A stretch of DNA of 64,000 nt from positions 21,154-85,153 of the forward strand of contig NZ_JAURVN010000017.1 of assembly GCF_030655415.1 (NCBI RefSeq), read 5' to 3'. A model generated the notes under the pieces. That model saw only the letters and a program-made list of their open reading frames with translations, was not told where the DNA came from and searched no databases. The position numbers were made by a program, and so were the translations under genes. The DNA is from Herminiimonas sp. Lineage in GTDB: Bacteria; Pseudomonadota; Gammaproteobacteria; Burkholderiales; Burkholderiaceae. Shown here piece after piece: positions 1 through 10,265 of this stretch (its first letter is position 1; each line of letters begins with the position of its first letter).

Positions 1-247
1 TCGAAAACGTATGAATTAGTTAAAAATAAATACTGAAATAGAAATTTGAGTGGCGATGCGGTAATGCTTTATTCGCAGTTTGGTAGTGCAGCGCGCTCGC
101 AAGAATAGCCGATCTATCGCGATCCTAGCGATGATTTTTCAGGCTTTGTTTATCAGATCAAGCAAATAAGGCTGATGAATGTCGCGCGCGCAGAAATTAT
201 TCTGCGAATCAAACGTTTAAAATGAGCGCTTAACGAGAACAAACCTA

Positions 248-826
248 ATGCAAACATCTTCCCCCGCAAGTCCTGAGCACCACGACCACGCCATTATTGC
301 CGCGACTCAGGCATGGATCGAAAAAGCCGTGATCGGTCTCAATCTCTGTCCCTTCGCCAAAGCAGTCTATGTCAAACAACAGATTCGCTATGTTGTCAGT
401 AAAGCGAAAGAAGTTGAGGCACTCGTGGCCGAGCTGGAGTCAGAACTGCAGGCTTTACAAGCCGCCGATCCAACGCAGATAGACACGACGCTGATCATCA
501 TTCCCGATATGTTGAGCGACTTCCTCGATTACAACGATTTTCTGAGCGTAGCCGACAACCTATTGGAAGACTTAGAACTGGATGGCGAAATCCAGATTGC
601 AAGCTTTCATCCGGACTATCAATTTGCGGATGCTGCAGCGGACGATATTGAAAACTACACCAATCGCTCGCCGTATCCGATCCTGCATTTGCTGCGTGAA
701 GCCAGCATAGAGCGCGCAGTGGATGCATTTCCCGAAGCAGAAATGATTTTCGAAAAAAATATGGAAACCTTGCGCAAACTCGGTAACGAAGGATGGCAGA
801 AGCTGGGACTAATACCTAAAGCGTAA
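248..826 (+). CDS. DUF1415 family protein
   Basis: A 192-residue protein that I match to the DUF1415 family by its N-terminal LNLCPFAK motif at residues 31-38 and the DYNDFL and SFHPDYQFA segments in the middle. The family's function is not established; it is widespread in Proteobacteria and soluble. No signal peptide or membrane segment is visible. The ATG is preceded only by a weak purine stretch. The gene stands alone: nothing is coded in the 247 bases before it, and an AT-rich gap of about 400 bases follows. The conserved Cys in CPFA could be a metal or redox site, but that is a guess. Confidence 0.85.
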   Translation: MQTSSPASPEHHDHAIIAATQAWIEKAVIGLNLCPFAKAVYVKQQIRYVVSKAKEVEALVAELESELQALQAADPTQIDTTLIIIPDMLSDFLDYNDFLSVADNLLEDLELDGEIQIASFHPDYQFADAAADDIENYTNRSPYPILHLLREASIERAVDAFPEAEMIFEKNMETLRKLGNEGWQKLGLIPKA

Positions 827-1234
827 CAATGAATGTCATCGCTCATAACGCCGCAAGTAATTTCCCTTAAGAAATATTCAAGCCACTCTTTCATAATCAA
901 GCTCCATCCCTATATAAGTAATTGATGTTTATAGGGATACGCGCATACCGTTTGTTTCTTTTTTTACATTTTTTTCAAAAGAAAACTTGTTTTGAGGAAC
1001 TCTAAACGATCTATGCGGCCGAATAAGGTATAAAAAGTACATTGTTTTTCAATTGCTTTTTTGGAATTTTTTGCTATATTGGTTGCCTACGGTTAATTTT
1101 TTTATATGAAATATTGTAAAAAATCATCGTCTTTTGCAACTTTACCAATGTGGCAATACTCCAAGAAGTAGCTGATGAAATTGCATATATTTGCATTTCC
1201 CCATTCCACCTTTGACTTTTGAATCGAAGATATT
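827..1234. other. AT-rich intergenic region
   Basis: No gene is supported here. The stretch is markedly AT-rich with long T and A runs (about 955-1100). It contains a plausible sigma-70 promoter for the downstream helix-turn-helix gene, listed separately. Confidence 0.6.
1053..1080 (+). promoter_or_regulatory. Putative sigma-70 promoter of HTH gene
   Basis: TTGCTT (1053-1058) and TATATT (1075-1080) are 16 bp apart in a T-rich context, about 155 bases before the ATG at 1235. Consensus matching only; AT-rich sequence gives such matches easily. Confidence 0.3.
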
Positions 1235-1570
1235 ATGACTACTCAGGATAGCCCAATGACTAGTAACCGACTCGCAGATCAAGTTGCTTATGATCCTAAT
1301 CACTTGCTGGATTCGCTGATTGAAAAACTGCACCTGAAAAATGATGCAGCCCTTTCACGTGCGCTGGAAGTTGCACCGCCGGTAATCAGCAAAATTCGCC
1401 ATCGCCGCTTGCCGGTCGGTGCTTCGCTATTGATCCGTATGCACGAAGTCAGCGACTTGAGCATTCGCGACCTGCGCATTTTGATGGGTGATCGTCGCGA
1501 TAAATTCCGTATCAGCGACAAACAGTTCAAGCCGAAAGATGGCGTGTCTGTAGATCAAGCAGCAGAATAA
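1235..1570 (+). CDS. Small helix-turn-helix protein
   Basis: A 111-residue protein with one predicted helix-turn-helix around residues 34-60: the run NDAALSRALEVAPPVISKIR has the spacing of a Cro/CI-type motif (scanning helix, turn, recognition helix). It is followed by LLIRMHEVSDLSIRDLRILMGDRR, a segment I associate with small conserved Burkholderiales proteins. It probably binds DNA as a dimer; the target is unknown. The tail is polar. It lies just upstream of convergent cysM (34 bases between stops). An AT-rich leader with a candidate promoter precedes it. No effector domain is visible, so it may be a pure repressor or nucleoid-type protein. Confidence 0.7.
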   Translation: MTTQDSPMTSNRLADQVAYDPNHLLDSLIEKLHLKNDAALSRALEVAPPVISKIRHRRLPVGASLLIRMHEVSDLSIRDLRILMGDRRDKFRISDKQFKPKDGVSVDQAAE

Positions 1571-1604
1571 AACAACCGGCTACTCTCGGCTAAGTCGAAA
1601 AAAC

Positions 1605-2507
1605 TTACGCCGGGAATACGCCTGTTGAAAGATAGCGGTCGCCTCGGTCACATACGATAAACACTATCGTTGCATTTTCTGTTGTTTGAGAAATTCGCAG
1701 TGCGACTTCACATGCTCCAGCCGCTGAAATCCCGCAAAAAATCCCCTCTTCAATTGCTAAACGTCGTGCAGTTTGTTCTGCAACGGCTTGGCTGACATAT
1801 TCCAAATGATCGACCTTGCTGGCATCGTAGATCTTCGGCAAATAAGCTTCTGGCCATTTTCTGATACCAGGAATTTGTGAACCCTCTTCCGGTTGCACAC
1901 CGATAATTTTGATATCGGGATTTTGTTCTTTAAGATATTGCGAGACGCCGATAATGGTACCAGTGGTTCCCATCGCGCTGATGAAATGCGTGATCTTGCC
2001 GCCAGTGTCGCGCCAGATCTCAGGTCCGGTCGCTTCGTAATGTGCGCGAGGATTATCTGGATTAGCAAACTGATCGAGGATCAGGCCTTCACCGTTTTTC
2101 TGCATCTGCTCTGCCAGATCGCGCGCGTACTCCATGCCGCCGGTTTTAGGCGTCAATACAATCTTGGCACCGTACGCGGCCATCGCTTGACGACGTTCTT
2201 CGCTTAAATTTTCCGGCATTAACAAGATCATCTTGTAGCCGCGCATAGCTGCGACCATCGCCAATGCGATACCTGTATTGCCGCTAGTCGCTTCAATCAG
2301 CGTGTCGCCTGGTTTGATCGTGCCGCGCGCTTCCGCATGCTTGATCATCGACAAGGCTGGTCTATCCTTCACCGAGCCGGCTGGATTATTACCTTCCAGC
2401 TTGCCGAGAATGATGTTGTTACGACGCGCAGTGTCTTCACCATCAAGGCGTTTGATTTGCACCAGCGGCGTATTACCGATGGTGTCTTCGATAGTCAAAT
2501 ATGGCAT
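1605..2507 (-). CDS. cysM: Cysteine synthase B (O-acetylserine sulfhydrylase B)
   Basis: This 300-residue PLP enzyme converts O-acetylserine plus sulfide or thiosulfate to cysteine or S-sulfocysteine in the cytosol. The PLP lysine lies in NPAGSVKDRP (about residues 41-50), and the phosphate-binding loop is ATSGNTG. GKLEGNNPAG and LLMPENLSEERRQAM fit CysM better than CysK, as does the 300-residue length. The start is the ATG at 2507. It is convergent with the small HTH gene and lies downstream of comEA on the same strand, but a strong terminator at 2598-2629 separates them, so cysM is probably transcribed on its own. Confidence 0.93.
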   Translation of the reverse strand: MPYLTIEDTIGNTPLVQIKRLDGEDTARRNNIILGKLEGNNPAGSVKDRPALSMIKHAEARGTIKPGDTLIEATSGNTGIALAMVAAMRGYKMILLMPENLSEERRQAMAAYGAKIVLTPKTGGMEYARDLAEQMQKNGEGLILDQFANPDNPRAHYEATGPEIWRDTGGKITHFISAMGTTGTIIGVSQYLKEQNPDIKIIGVQPEEGSQIPGIRKWPEAYLPKIYDASKVDHLEYVSQAVAEQTARRLAIEEGIFCGISAAGACEVALRISQTTENATIVFIVCDRGDRYLSTGVFPA

Positions 2508-2597
2508 AAGGGGATTGAGTTAATTCCTGAAGAACGTCATTTTAATCGACAGCGCAGGAGCGCGTGCAAACCTGATTGTAAACTGTGCAGACAGAAA

Positions 2598-2629
2598 AAA
2601 GCCTTGGTGATTTCCATCGCCAAGGCTTT
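2598..2629 (-). terminator. Rho-independent terminator of comEA-like gene
   Basis: A near-perfect hairpin with arms at 2598-2611 and 2616-2629 (one G-U wobble) and a TTCC loop. On the minus strand it is followed by a T run. It lies 43 bases after the stop of the ComEA-like gene. Confidence 0.8.
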
Positions 2630-2672
2630 GATACTTATACGCTTGTTTACAGCTTGGTCATTTGTGCGGACA

Positions 2673-3053
2673 TTAGGTTTTCGCTGGTTTTTTGACGTCA
2701 ATCGTTTTGTCAGTGACTGCGCCCTTTGTTTTCTCTGTTTTTACAGCGGGCGTTTTTGCTGCGGCAGGTTTTTCTGCACCAGCTTTAGCTTTGCCATTAA
2801 CGGTCAGCCCAGCCTGCGAAAACTTGTCCGAGCTCTTTTCGCCTACGCCTTTGACGCGCGTTTGTAGATCATTCCAATCTTTGAAATTGCCACCCTTTTT
2901 ACGTGCATCCAAAATCGCTTTCGATGTTGTTGGTCCTATGCCTTTAATACCGTCAAGCGCCGCTTGATCGGCCTGATTAACTTCAACGCTTGCGAACGCA
3001 AAGCCGATTGAAGCGATCAGCGCACCTAAAGCCAACAATAATTTATTCAACAT
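2673..3053 (-). CDS. ComEA-like helix-hairpin-helix DNA-binding protein
   Basis: A 126-residue exported protein. Residues 1-21 form a typical Sec signal peptide ending FAFA. A double helix-hairpin-helix domain follows at about 25-85 (VNQADQAALDGIKGIGPTTSKAI, then LQTRVKGVGEKSSDKF), the ComEA fold that holds incoming DNA in the periplasm during natural transformation. The last 40 residues are an Ala/Lys/Pro/Thr-rich low-complexity tail that may add non-specific DNA or cell-wall affinity. It is a single gene with its own terminator. Competence itself is not shown by this gene alone, because many Betaproteobacteria carry such proteins without known transformation. Confidence 0.85.
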   Translation of the reverse strand: MLNKLLLALGALIASIGFAFASVEVNQADQAALDGIKGIGPTTSKAILDARKKGGNFKDWNDLQTRVKGVGEKSSDKFSQAGLTVNGKAKAGAEKPAAAKTPAVKTEKTKGAVTDKTIDVKKPAKT

Positions 3054-3190
3054 GGGGAATGTCTCCAGTGTATTGGTGATAAAGCTCGGAACCGCAGGCG
3101 ATAAAGCCTGAATTTATTGCCTAATTTGCAATAAACCCGTTTGAACTTTAGCAGCATTGGATAGGAATAACATTCCCATAAACAGGTGAG

Positions 3191-3214
3191 TTTTCACCGC
3201 CTCAGCGGTGAAAA
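3191..3214 (-). terminator. Hairpin downstream of lapB
   Basis: A perfect 10-bp stem (3191-3200 and 3205-3214) with a four-base loop lies 43 bases past the lapB stop. No long T run follows on the minus strand, so it is a weak terminator or an mRNA-stabilising hairpin. Confidence 0.45.
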
Positions 3215-3256
3215 TCATGATTGAAGATGATGCAATGGTGGATGTGATCCAGACAC

Positions 3257-4432
3257 TCAATTCATTACATTTAATTCTTCAGTACGGCGTGGTGGATAGC
3301 TTTCCCATTTGCTGCAACCAGGACATTGCCAATAATACTGCCGCGCCTTGAATCCGCAATTGCTGCACTGATAGCGCGCGAGCTTTTGCGTGTAGCCATG
3401 GACCAGATTCTTGACCATCGATAGTTCGGTACGCATCTCGGGCGGCGCATCCAACAAACGCGCTTCCAGCAATTTATCCAAACCCAACAAGGTTGGCGTA
3501 CGGCGCAATTCATCGCTGACCATCTGCGTTGCCGCATCCACACCTTCCAACTCCAACACGGCTTGAAATACAACTTCCAGCAAGTCGATGGAAGAAGCTT
3601 CCGTCAAATAAAATTTCAGCAGGTTCACGCCTTCTTGCGCACGCCCTACAGTGCGATAACCATCCATCAAGCGCTGCGCTACCAATGCCACGTGCGGCAC
3701 GCTCTGATGTTCAACGCGACGCCACGCAAGCAAAGCAGACTCAATATCGCCCTTCGCTAAAAATGCATCGCCCATCAACATGGTCGCGCGCACGCTCTTG
3801 CGATCGGCGGCCAAGGCTTTTTCCAGCAGGGTAATCGCGGCATCTGGATGCGTATGCACCAACTCGTCTTGGGCCAACTCACAATAAAATTGTGCGACCT
3901 CTTTTTGACGACCACCGGCACCAGATTCTTGCAAAGCTTGCGCGGCTTCGATGGCGCGGTGCCATTCCTTTTCGCGCTGATAAATTTCAAGCAAGGCACG
4001 ACGCGCTTGCGCGCTGTATTGTGTATCAGCCAAAAGGTTGAAGGTCTCTTCTGCTCTATCCAGCAAACCAGCGTTCAGATAATCCTGACCCAGTTCATAT
4101 TGCGCATGCACCTTGTGCTCTTGCGGCAAATCTGGACGCGCCAACAAATTCTGATGCACACGTATCGCACGCTCGGTCTCGCCGCGACGGCGGAAAAGAT
4201 TGCCGAGAGCGAAATGCAGTTCGACTGTTTCCGGATCCAGTTTGACGATTTCGATGAAGGCATCAATCGCTTTATCAGGTTGCTCGTTCAGTAAAAAATT
4301 CAAACCTTTGAAATAGCCGCGCGGCAGACTGCGCGACTCGGAAACCAGTTGTTTGATATCTACGCGCGCAGCAATCCAGCCCAGAGTAAAAAAGGCCGGA
4401 ACAGCGAGCAACCACCAAGTTTCAAATTCCAT
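3257..4432 (-). CDS. lapB: LPS assembly protein B (YciM), TPR and zinc-ribbon
   Basis: A 391-residue protein with the LapB architecture: an N-terminal membrane anchor at about residues 5-22, a cytoplasmic array of TPR helices over about 40-340, and a rubredoxin-type metal site near the C-terminus (CSNC and CPGC, about residues 350-370). In E. coli LapB works with FtsH and PbgA to control LpxC turnover and so lipopolysaccharide synthesis. It follows lapA by 110 bases on the same strand, the usual pairing. The length is close to the E. coli protein (389). The start is the ATG directly before the anchor segment. Confidence 0.92.
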   Translation of the reverse strand: MEFETWWLLAVPAFFTLGWIAARVDIKQLVSESRSLPRGYFKGLNFLLNEQPDKAIDAFIEIVKLDPETVELHFALGNLFRRRGETERAIRVHQNLLARPDLPQEHKVHAQYELGQDYLNAGLLDRAEETFNLLADTQYSAQARRALLEIYQREKEWHRAIEAAQALQESGAGGRQKEVAQFYCELAQDELVHTHPDAAITLLEKALAADRKSVRATMLMGDAFLAKGDIESALLAWRRVEHQSVPHVALVAQRLMDGYRTVGRAQEGVNLLKFYLTEASSIDLLEVVFQAVLELEGVDAATQMVSDELRRTPTLLGLDKLLEARLLDAPPEMRTELSMVKNLVHGYTQKLARYQCSNCGFKARQYYWQCPGCSKWESYPPRRTEELNVMN

Positions 4433-4542
4433 GCAATGCCGTATTTATTATGTGTTGATCAAATGGCTGAATATGCCGTTTAAAGATGTGCGGCTACGGC
4501 GATTTCAAGATGTAATTTATGCTGCAGATTTTATAGCTTCAG

Positions 4543-4857
4543 TTATAGCTGAGAAACCGCATCCGGTTGCGGCGGTTGCGATTTAGCCAGCAAACTCGCC
4601 TGCGCTTCATTCTGTATCGTTACGAGCGCTTTCTTGTTCTTTGCTACTTCTCTACGCGAGCGGAACACCATAGGCAACATGGCCAACACGCCCAACACTG
4701 CGCCAGCAACGAAGAAGCCCAGCAACAGTAAAACCAGCGGTCCTTGTATGACGTAACCCAAGAAAAACCGTAATGTCACTTCGTCCGTATTCTTCAAGGC
4801 GAAGCCGAAAAATATGATGAAAAATATGGCAGCAAGGATTCTGAACAGGATCTTCAT
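4543..4857 (-). CDS. lapA: LPS assembly protein A (LapA, DUF1049)
   Basis: A 104-residue inner-membrane protein with two hydrophobic segments (about residues 4-22 and 38-60) and a short charged cytoplasmic tail, as expected for the LapA/DUF1049 family. DEVTLRFFLGY between the segments is characteristic. It sits between ihfB and lapB on the minus strand. A terminator after ihfB suggests lapA-lapB also has a promoter of its own in the 160-base gap. It probably partners LapB in the envelope complex. Confidence 0.88.
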   Translation of the reverse strand: MKILFRILAAIFFIIFFGFALKNTDEVTLRFFLGYVIQGPLVLLLLGFFVAGAVLGVLAMLPMVFRSRREVAKNKKALVTIQNEAQASLLAKSQPPQPDAVSQL

Positions 4858-4976
4858 GACGCTGATTCCTTTATTTAGACTAGACGGATGGCTTTTTTAG
4901 CCAACCTGATCGGTACAACTTTTAACTAGCGAAATTGTACGTGAAAAGAAACGTCATCTTCAGATGGCGTAAAAAA

Positions 4977-4998
4977 AACGGCATCCGAAGATGCCGTT
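4977..4998 (-). terminator. Terminator after ihfB
   Basis: A perfect 9-bp stem (4977-4985 and 4990-4998) with a four-base loop; on the minus strand it is followed by eight T. It lies 22 bases past the ihfB stop and closes the gyrA-to-ihfB supercluster. Confidence 0.88.
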
Positions 4999-5019
4999 CC
5001 ATATTTCATTGCACACAAC

Positions 5020-5325
5020 TTAGTCTTCAATGATCGGTTGTCCAACCATCGCATCCACACGCTCGCGCAACTGTTTGCCAGGCTTGAAATGCGGTACCCG
5101 TTTTTCGGGAACCATCACTTTATCGCCAGACTTCGGGTTGCGACCAATGCGAGGTGGACGGCTGTTAAGCGCAAAGCTGCCAAAACCACGGATCTCGATC
5201 CGCTGTCCGGTTGCCAAGGCATCGGACATCGCATCGAGGATGGTTTTGACCGCGTAATCCGCATCCTTGGCTACCAGTTGCGGATAACGCTCAGCCAGAC
5301 GGGCAATCAGCTCCGACTTTGTCAT
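5020..5325 (-). CDS. ihfB: Integration host factor beta subunit
   Basis: A 101-residue HU/IHF-family protein that forms a heterodimer with IHF-alpha and bends DNA sharply at specific sites. The family signature is clear: the dimer helices over residues 1-45, then GFGSFALN and the DNA-arm segment [13 protein letters not shown] (about 57-69) with the intercalating proline. It is seven residues longer than the E. coli protein, at the C-terminus. It lies 10 bases downstream of rpsA, the classical rpsA-ihfB pairing, and ends at a strong terminator. IHF would be the expected co-factor for the sigma-54 pilin promoter and for tyrosine-integrase recombination elsewhere in this window. Confidence 0.95.
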   Translation of the reverse strand: MTKSELIARLAERYPQLVAKDADYAVKTILDAMSDALATGQRIEIRGFGSFALNSRPPRIGRNPKSGDKVMVPEKRVPHFKPGKQLRERVDAMVGQPIIED

Positions 5326-5335
5326 TGATGCTTAC

Positions 5336-7063
5336 TTAGTTCTTGCTGTTGTCGAGCTTGGCTTTCAGCAATGCGCCGAGGCTGGTCGTACCCGACGCAG
5401 CGTTCGAATCTGTCGATGTCGACATTTTTTGCATTGCTTCTTGCGTTTCAACATTGTCTTTCGCTTTGATCGACAGTTGAATACCGCGTGCTTTGCGATC
5501 AACGTTGATAACCATAGCTTCGACTGTGTCGCCGACTTTCAGGTGCGTACCAGCATCTTCCACGCGATCGCGGGAGATTTCGGAAGCGCGCAAGTAGCCT
5601 TCAACTTCTTCGGACAATTGGATCACTGCGCCTTTAGGCTCAACCGATTTAACGGTACCAGTAACCAATGCGCCTTTGTCGTTCATCGCAGCGAAGTTGT
5701 TGAATGGGTCGCCTTCGAGTTGTTTGACGCCGAGGGAAACGCGTTCACGTTCCACGTCGATTGCTAACACGATTGCTTCCAGCTCGTCACCTTTTTTGAA
5801 GCGACGAACAGCTTCTTCGCCTGTTTCTGTCCATGACAGATCCGACAAGTGAACCAGACCGTCGATGTTGCCAGCCAGACCGATGAACACGCCGAAGTCG
5901 GTGATCGATTTGATCGCGCCGCGGACTTTGTCACCTTTCTTGTGGGTGACTGCGAAGTCGTCCCAAGGATTGGCTTTGCACTGTTTCATACCGAGGCTGA
6001 TACGACGACGTTCTTCGTCGATTTCCAGAACCATGACTTCAACTTCGTCGCCCAATTGGACAACTTTGTTTGGTGCCACGTTTTTGTTGGTCCAATCCAT
6101 TTCGGAAACGTGAACCAGGCCTTCGATGCCTTGTTCAACTTCAACGAACGAGCCGTAGTCTGTGAGGTTTGTGACTTTACCGAACAGGCGTGTGCCTTGT
6201 GGGTAACGACGTGACAAACCGGTCCATGGATCATCGCCCAATTGTTTAACGCCCAGCGAAACACGGTTTTTCTCTTGATCGTACTTGAGAACTTTAGCTG
6301 TGATTTCTTGACCGACAGTCAGCACTTCCGATGGGTGACGCACACGACGCCATGCCAGATCGGTAATGTGCAACAGACCATCGATACCGCCCAGATCCAC
6401 GAACGCGCCGTAGTCGGTGATATTTTTGACGACGCCGGTTACAACGGTGCCTTCTTTGAGTGTTTCCATCAATTTTTGACGCTCTTCGCCCATCGATGCT
6501 TCGATGACAGCGCGACGGGACAACACTACGTTGTTACGTTTGCGATCAAGTTTGATAACTTTGAATTCGAGGGTTTTGCCTTCGAATGGGGTCGTGTCCT
6601 TGACAGGACGTGTATCGACCAGCGAACCCGGCAAGAATGCGCGGATGCCATTGGTCAAAACGGTCAGACCGCCTTTAACTTTACCGTTAACGGTACCGAT
6701 CACGATTTCGCCAGACTCCATCGCTTTTTCAAGCGAGAGCCACGACGCCAGGCGTTTAGCCTTGTCGCGCGACAAGATCGTGTCGCCAAAACCGTTTTCG
6801 AGGGATTCGATTGCGACGGAAATAAAGTCGCCTACGTTGACTTCGAGTTCGCCATTGTCGTTTTTGAATTCTTCGATTGGAATAAATGCTTCCGACTTCA
6901 AGCCGGCGTTGACGATAACGAAGTTATGGTCAAGGCGAACGACTTCAGCCGAAATCACTTCACCGGAACGCATGTCCTGACGTGACAACGATTCTTCAAA
7001 AAGAGCGGCAAAACTTTCCATGCCAACAGGTGTTTCTGATGTGGAGGTGACAACAGTAGTCAT
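5336..7063 (-). CDS. rpsA: 30S ribosomal protein S1
   Basis: A 575-residue protein with six S1 RNA-binding repeats. The first two (about residues 35-185) are the diverged ribosome-docking repeats; the last four each carry the pattern G(x)V..(I/V).D(Y/F)[10 protein letters not shown](L/V)H. It brings mRNA to the 30S subunit and unwinds structured leaders. Compared with E. coli S1 (557 residues) it has an N-terminal extension of about 14 residues before [11 protein letters not shown] and a Ser/Thr-rich tail. It is 160 bases downstream of cmk and 10 bases upstream of ihfB. S1 usually represses its own translation; I see no diagnostic leader structure. Confidence 0.97.
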   Translation of the reverse strand: MTTVVTSTSETPVGMESFAALFEESLSRQDMRSGEVISAEVVRLDHNFVIVNAGLKSEAFIPIEEFKNDNGELEVNVGDFISVAIESLENGFGDTILSRDKAKRLASWLSLEKAMESGEIVIGTVNGKVKGGLTVLTNGIRAFLPGSLVDTRPVKDTTPFEGKTLEFKVIKLDRKRNNVVLSRRAVIEASMGEERQKLMETLKEGTVVTGVVKNITDYGAFVDLGGIDGLLHITDLAWRRVRHPSEVLTVGQEITAKVLKYDQEKNRVSLGVKQLGDDPWTGLSRRYPQGTRLFGKVTNLTDYGSFVEVEQGIEGLVHVSEMDWTNKNVAPNKVVQLGDEVEVMVLEIDEERRRISLGMKQCKANPWDDFAVTHKKGDKVRGAIKSITDFGVFIGLAGNIDGLVHLSDLSWTETGEEAVRRFKKGDELEAIVLAIDVERERVSLGVKQLEGDPFNNFAAMNDKGALVTGTVKSVEPKGAVIQLSEEVEGYLRASEISRDRVEDAGTHLKVGDTVEAMVINVDRKARGIQLSIKAKDNVETQEAMQKMSTSTDSNAASGTTSLGALLKAKLDNSKN

Positions 7064-7221
7064 AAGAGATATTTAAGCAGGTTGACCAGGATTCGTATTT
7101 TCTCGTTTCACTGCAAACTGAACTGCACAGTAAAAGACGAACGAATAATGGGTTAGGTTTTTCAAAGCCCGCCAGACTTTGCGTCTGAACGGACAACGGG
7201 TACAACAATTTAAAACAAAAC

Positions 7222-7899
7222 TTATACGGCTTGCTTCTTTGCTGCATACCAGCCAAGTACCTTTTCCACCGCTTGATTCACGGTTAAATCCGAGGTATCC
7301 AGCAAATACGCGTCTTCTGCGGGCTTGAGCGGAGCAACTGCGCGATTTGCATCACGGGCATCACGTTCGTTCAAATCTTTCAGGAGGTCTTGCATGTTAG
7401 CAGAAAATCCCTTGCCAATCAATTGCTTATATCGTCTTTCGGCACGTGCTTCGGCACTCGCCGTCAGGAAGACTTTCAGCTCTGCGTCAGGGAAAATCAC
7501 CGTACCCATGTCGCGCCCATCGGCGATCAAGCCCGGAGCCTCACAAAAACGCAGTTGCAAATCGACCAAAGCCTTACGAACTGCGGGCAATGCTGCAATT
7601 TTTGATGCCGTATTACCAACTTCTTCTGCCCGTATCGACATCGTTACGTTTTCCCGATCCAGGAAAATGTCGCCATCCTTGAAGCCACACTTCAGACTTT
7701 CTACCGAATTAGCCAAAGCCTGCTCGTCATCCAATGCGATGCCGCGATACAAGGCGGACAAAGCAGTCAGACGATATAGAGCGCCGGAATCGAGGTAATG
7801 GAAGCCGAGTTCAGTTGCGACTAATTGCGCGACTGTGCCTTTGCCCGATGCGGTCGGACCATCTATCGCGATGACGGGAATATGTGTGGGTGTGGTCAT
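7222..7899 (-). CDS. cmk: Cytidylate kinase
   Basis: A 225-residue P-loop kinase that phosphorylates CMP and dCMP to their diphosphates. The Walker A loop [14 protein letters not shown] is at about residues 13-26. [13 protein letters not shown] and the lid segment RYKQL are the CMP-kinase family signatures. The length matches the bacterial family (about 225). It lies between aroA (75 bases away) and rpsA, the conserved aroA-cmk-rpsA order. Confidence 0.95.
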   Translation of the reverse strand: MTTPTHIPVIAIDGPTASGKGTVAQLVATELGFHYLDSGALYRLTALSALYRGIALDDEQALANSVESLKCGFKDGDIFLDRENVTMSIRAEEVGNTASKIAALPAVRKALVDLQLRFCEAPGLIADGRDMGTVIFPDAELKVFLTASAEARAERRYKQLIGKGFSANMQDLLKDLNERDARDANRAVAPLKPAEDAYLLDTSDLTVNQAVEKVLGWYAAKKQAV

Positions 7900-7974
7900 T
7901 TTAGGAAATCAGTTAAGTGCACTCGGCATTCATGGGCTGTATTGCTCGGGCAAGCGAGTACTAACTTGCCGCCT

Positions 7975-9300
7975 TTAGAACAAAGTGTCTTCTGTCACTT
8001 TGGCAAAAGCGTCAAAGTAATCCGGGAAAGTTTTAGCGACGCATTGCGGATCGTTGATACGCACTTTATTGCCGCGACGTGCTGCACCATCCAGTGTCGC
8101 GAGTGAAAAGCACATCGCCATACGATGATCATCGTAGGTATCGATTGCTGCGGTCTGAATCCCTTTCGGTGGTGTGACGCGCAAATAGTCCGCCCCCTCT
8201 TCCACAATCGCACCCAGCTTGCGCAGTTCAGTCGCCATCGCACTAATGCGATCAGTTTCCTTCACGCGCCAGCTAGCAATATTGCGCAAAGTACTCGGGC
8301 CATCGGCGTATAAAGCTGCAACAGCAATCGTCATCGCGGCGTCAGGAATGTGATTGAAGTCGGCATCGATAGCGCGCAACACGCCATTCGATTCGGCTTC
8401 TATCCAGTTATCGCCCATGCGTATCGTCGCGCCCATTTGTTCGAGCGCTTCGACAAAACGTACGTCACCTTGAATACTATCCTTGCCCACACCTTCCACA
8501 CGCACCGGGCCGCCAGCAATTGCGCCGGCAGCAAGGAAGTATGACGCCGACGAGGCATCGCCTTCCACATGAATAGTGCCTGGGCTGACATAGCGTTGAC
8601 CAGCGGCAATCGTGAACGACTGCCAACCATCGCGTTGCACGGTCACGCCAAAACGTCGAATCAGATTCAGCGTAATTTCGATATACGGTTTGGAAATCAA
8701 TTCACCGATCACATCGATCCGCACATCTTCATCGCGCGCCATCAAAGGCGCGGCCATCAACAATGCAGTCAGGAATTGGCTGGATACATTACCGCGCACT
8801 TGCATACGTTGCGCATGCAGTCGGCCGCGCTGAATATGCAATGGCGGATAACCTGCCACGCCGGTGTATTCGATATGCGTGCCAACGGCATTCAATGCTT
8901 CAACCAAATCAGCAATCGGACGCTCATGCATACGCGACACGCCATGCAAGGTGTAGTCGCCACCGGTAACGGCCAACGCAGCTGTCAGTGGACGAATCGC
9001 CGTGCCTGCATTGCCCATGAATAGATCCGCTTGGTGCACAGGGAATGAACCGTTCACACCATGCACGACATAATCCTGCGACTCGCCGATTTGCTCCCAT
9101 TTGACGCCAAGTTTTTGCAGCGCCATTAACATCACATGCGTGTCGTCGGATGCCAGCAAATCCTTGATATGCGTGGTGCCATCGCACAGCGCCGCCAGCA
9201 ACAACGTGCGATTGGAAATACTTTTTGAACCCGGCAAACGCACAACGCCTTTGGCGTGCATCGCTGGTTGCAGGTCAAGATAATGCGGATAGTGTTTCAT
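7975..9300 (-). CDS. aroA: 3-phosphoshikimate 1-carboxyvinyltransferase (EPSP synthase)
   Basis: A 441-residue enzyme of the shikimate pathway that joins phosphoenolpyruvate to shikimate-3-phosphate. [16 protein letters not shown] at about residues 23-38 and [10 protein letters not shown] at about 95-104 are the two substrate-binding signatures. The Gly-Ala-type loop (NAGTA) is the class I, glyphosate-sensitive form. RVKETDR is conserved near the C-terminal third. Its ATG overlaps the tyrA stop by four bases, indicating translational coupling in the aromatic amino-acid part of the supercluster. Confidence 0.96.
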   Translation of the reverse strand: MKHYPHYLDLQPAMHAKGVVRLPGSKSISNRTLLLAALCDGTTHIKDLLASDDTHVMLMALQKLGVKWEQIGESQDYVVHGVNGSFPVHQADLFMGNAGTAIRPLTAALAVTGGDYTLHGVSRMHERPIADLVEALNAVGTHIEYTGVAGYPPLHIQRGRLHAQRMQVRGNVSSQFLTALLMAAPLMARDEDVRIDVIGELISKPYIEITLNLIRRFGVTVQRDGWQSFTIAAGQRYVSPGTIHVEGDASSASYFLAAGAIAGGPVRVEGVGKDSIQGDVRFVEALEQMGATIRMGDNWIEAESNGVLRAIDADFNHIPDAAMTIAVAALYADGPSTLRNIASWRVKETDRISAMATELRKLGAIVEEGADYLRVTPPKGIQTAAIDTYDDHRMAMCFSLATLDGAARRGNKVRINDPQCVAKTFPDYFDAFAKVTEDTLF

Positions 9301-10199
9301 TTATCGTTGTCTTGTTTAGGCTGGATTTCAGCAGTTTCGATACTGCGCTGCCAGTTTTGGCGCGCACGCTGTGCATTGGAAAACATTGCATACATTGCGT
9401 CACCATCGCCTACTGCGAGCTGGCCACGGAAGCGCGTGAGTTGAGCAATGTAAGCATCAAGCTCGGTCAATATTGCATGCTGATTGGTCAGACTGATATC
9501 ACGCCACATCTCTGGCGACGAACCGGCAATCCGTGTGAAATCGCGGAACCCACTTGCGGCATATTGGAACAACAAATCGGCGTGTGGCTTGGTCGCAATA
9601 TCATCGACCAAAGCGTATGCCAACAAATGCGGCAAGTGACTGACTGCCGCAAAAACTGCATCGTGATTTTCCGCCGTCAGTTGATGGATGATGGCACCGC
9701 ATTGTTGCCACGCTTTTTCCACTACGGCGACCTGCTCGGCAGAGTTTTCTGGCAACGGCGTCAGGACAATTTTTTTGCCGATATACAAACTGGCAATCGC
9801 GGCGTCCGGACCAGTCGATTCCAAGCCTGCGATCGGATGGCCTGGAACAAACTGTCCAATTTTTTCACCAAGTGCGCGACGTGCGGCAAGCACCACTTCG
9901 CCTTTGATACTGCCAGCATCGGTGATGACTGTTTGCTTTTGCAAATAAGGTTTGATCGCAGCAAGCGTTGCTTCGGTTTGCGCTACCGGCACCGACAACA
10001 ACACCAGATCGGCATCTAGCAGCGATTCTTCGATAGACGTGCTGATGACGTCAATAATGCCGAGTTCCTTGGCTCGCAACAGCGAAGCTTGGGTTCGTCC
10101 GACACCAACGATCTGTTCTACTGCACCGGCTTTGCGCAATGCGAGCGCGAACGATCCGCCTATCAAACCCACACCGAAGATGACGATTTTTTTTAGCAC
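9297..10199 (-). CDS. tyrA: Prephenate dehydrogenase
   Basis: A 300-residue NAD(P)-dependent enzyme of tyrosine synthesis. The N-terminal Rossmann loop is [14 protein letters not shown] (residues 8-21), and the prephenate site contains [15 protein letters not shown] (about 119-133). It has no fused chorismate mutase domain; that activity is supplied by PheA in the same cluster. It lies 66 bases after hisC and overlaps aroA by four bases. Confidence 0.93.
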   Translation of the reverse strand: MLKKIVIFGVGLIGGSFALALRKAGAVEQIVGVGRTQASLLRAKELGIIDVISTSIEESLLDADLVLLSVPVAQTEATLAAIKPYLQKQTVITDAGSIKGEVVLAARRALGEKIGQFVPGHPIAGLESTGPDAAIASLYIGKKIVLTPLPENSAEQVAVVEKAWQQCGAIIHQLTAENHDAVFAAVSHLPHLLAYALVDDIATKPHADLLFQYAASGFRDFTRIAGSSPEMWRDISLTNQHAILTELDAYIAQLTRFRGQLAVGDGDAMYAMFSNAQRARQNWQRSIETAEIQPKQDNDK

Positions 10200-10265
10200 G
10201 TGAGGAGTTGGAAAATAGTTGATCAGTTAAGTTTAAAAGTCGAACGTTGGCTTTGCATTACAAAC

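Noticed and set aside
6242..6985. Long open frame antisense to rpsA
   Set aside because: It mirrors the strongly biased codons of rpsA and encodes no recognisable protein; rpsA on the other strand is certain.
9225..10019. Open frame antisense to tyrA and the start of aroA
   Set aside because: Shadow of two certain genes, no domain or ribosome site.
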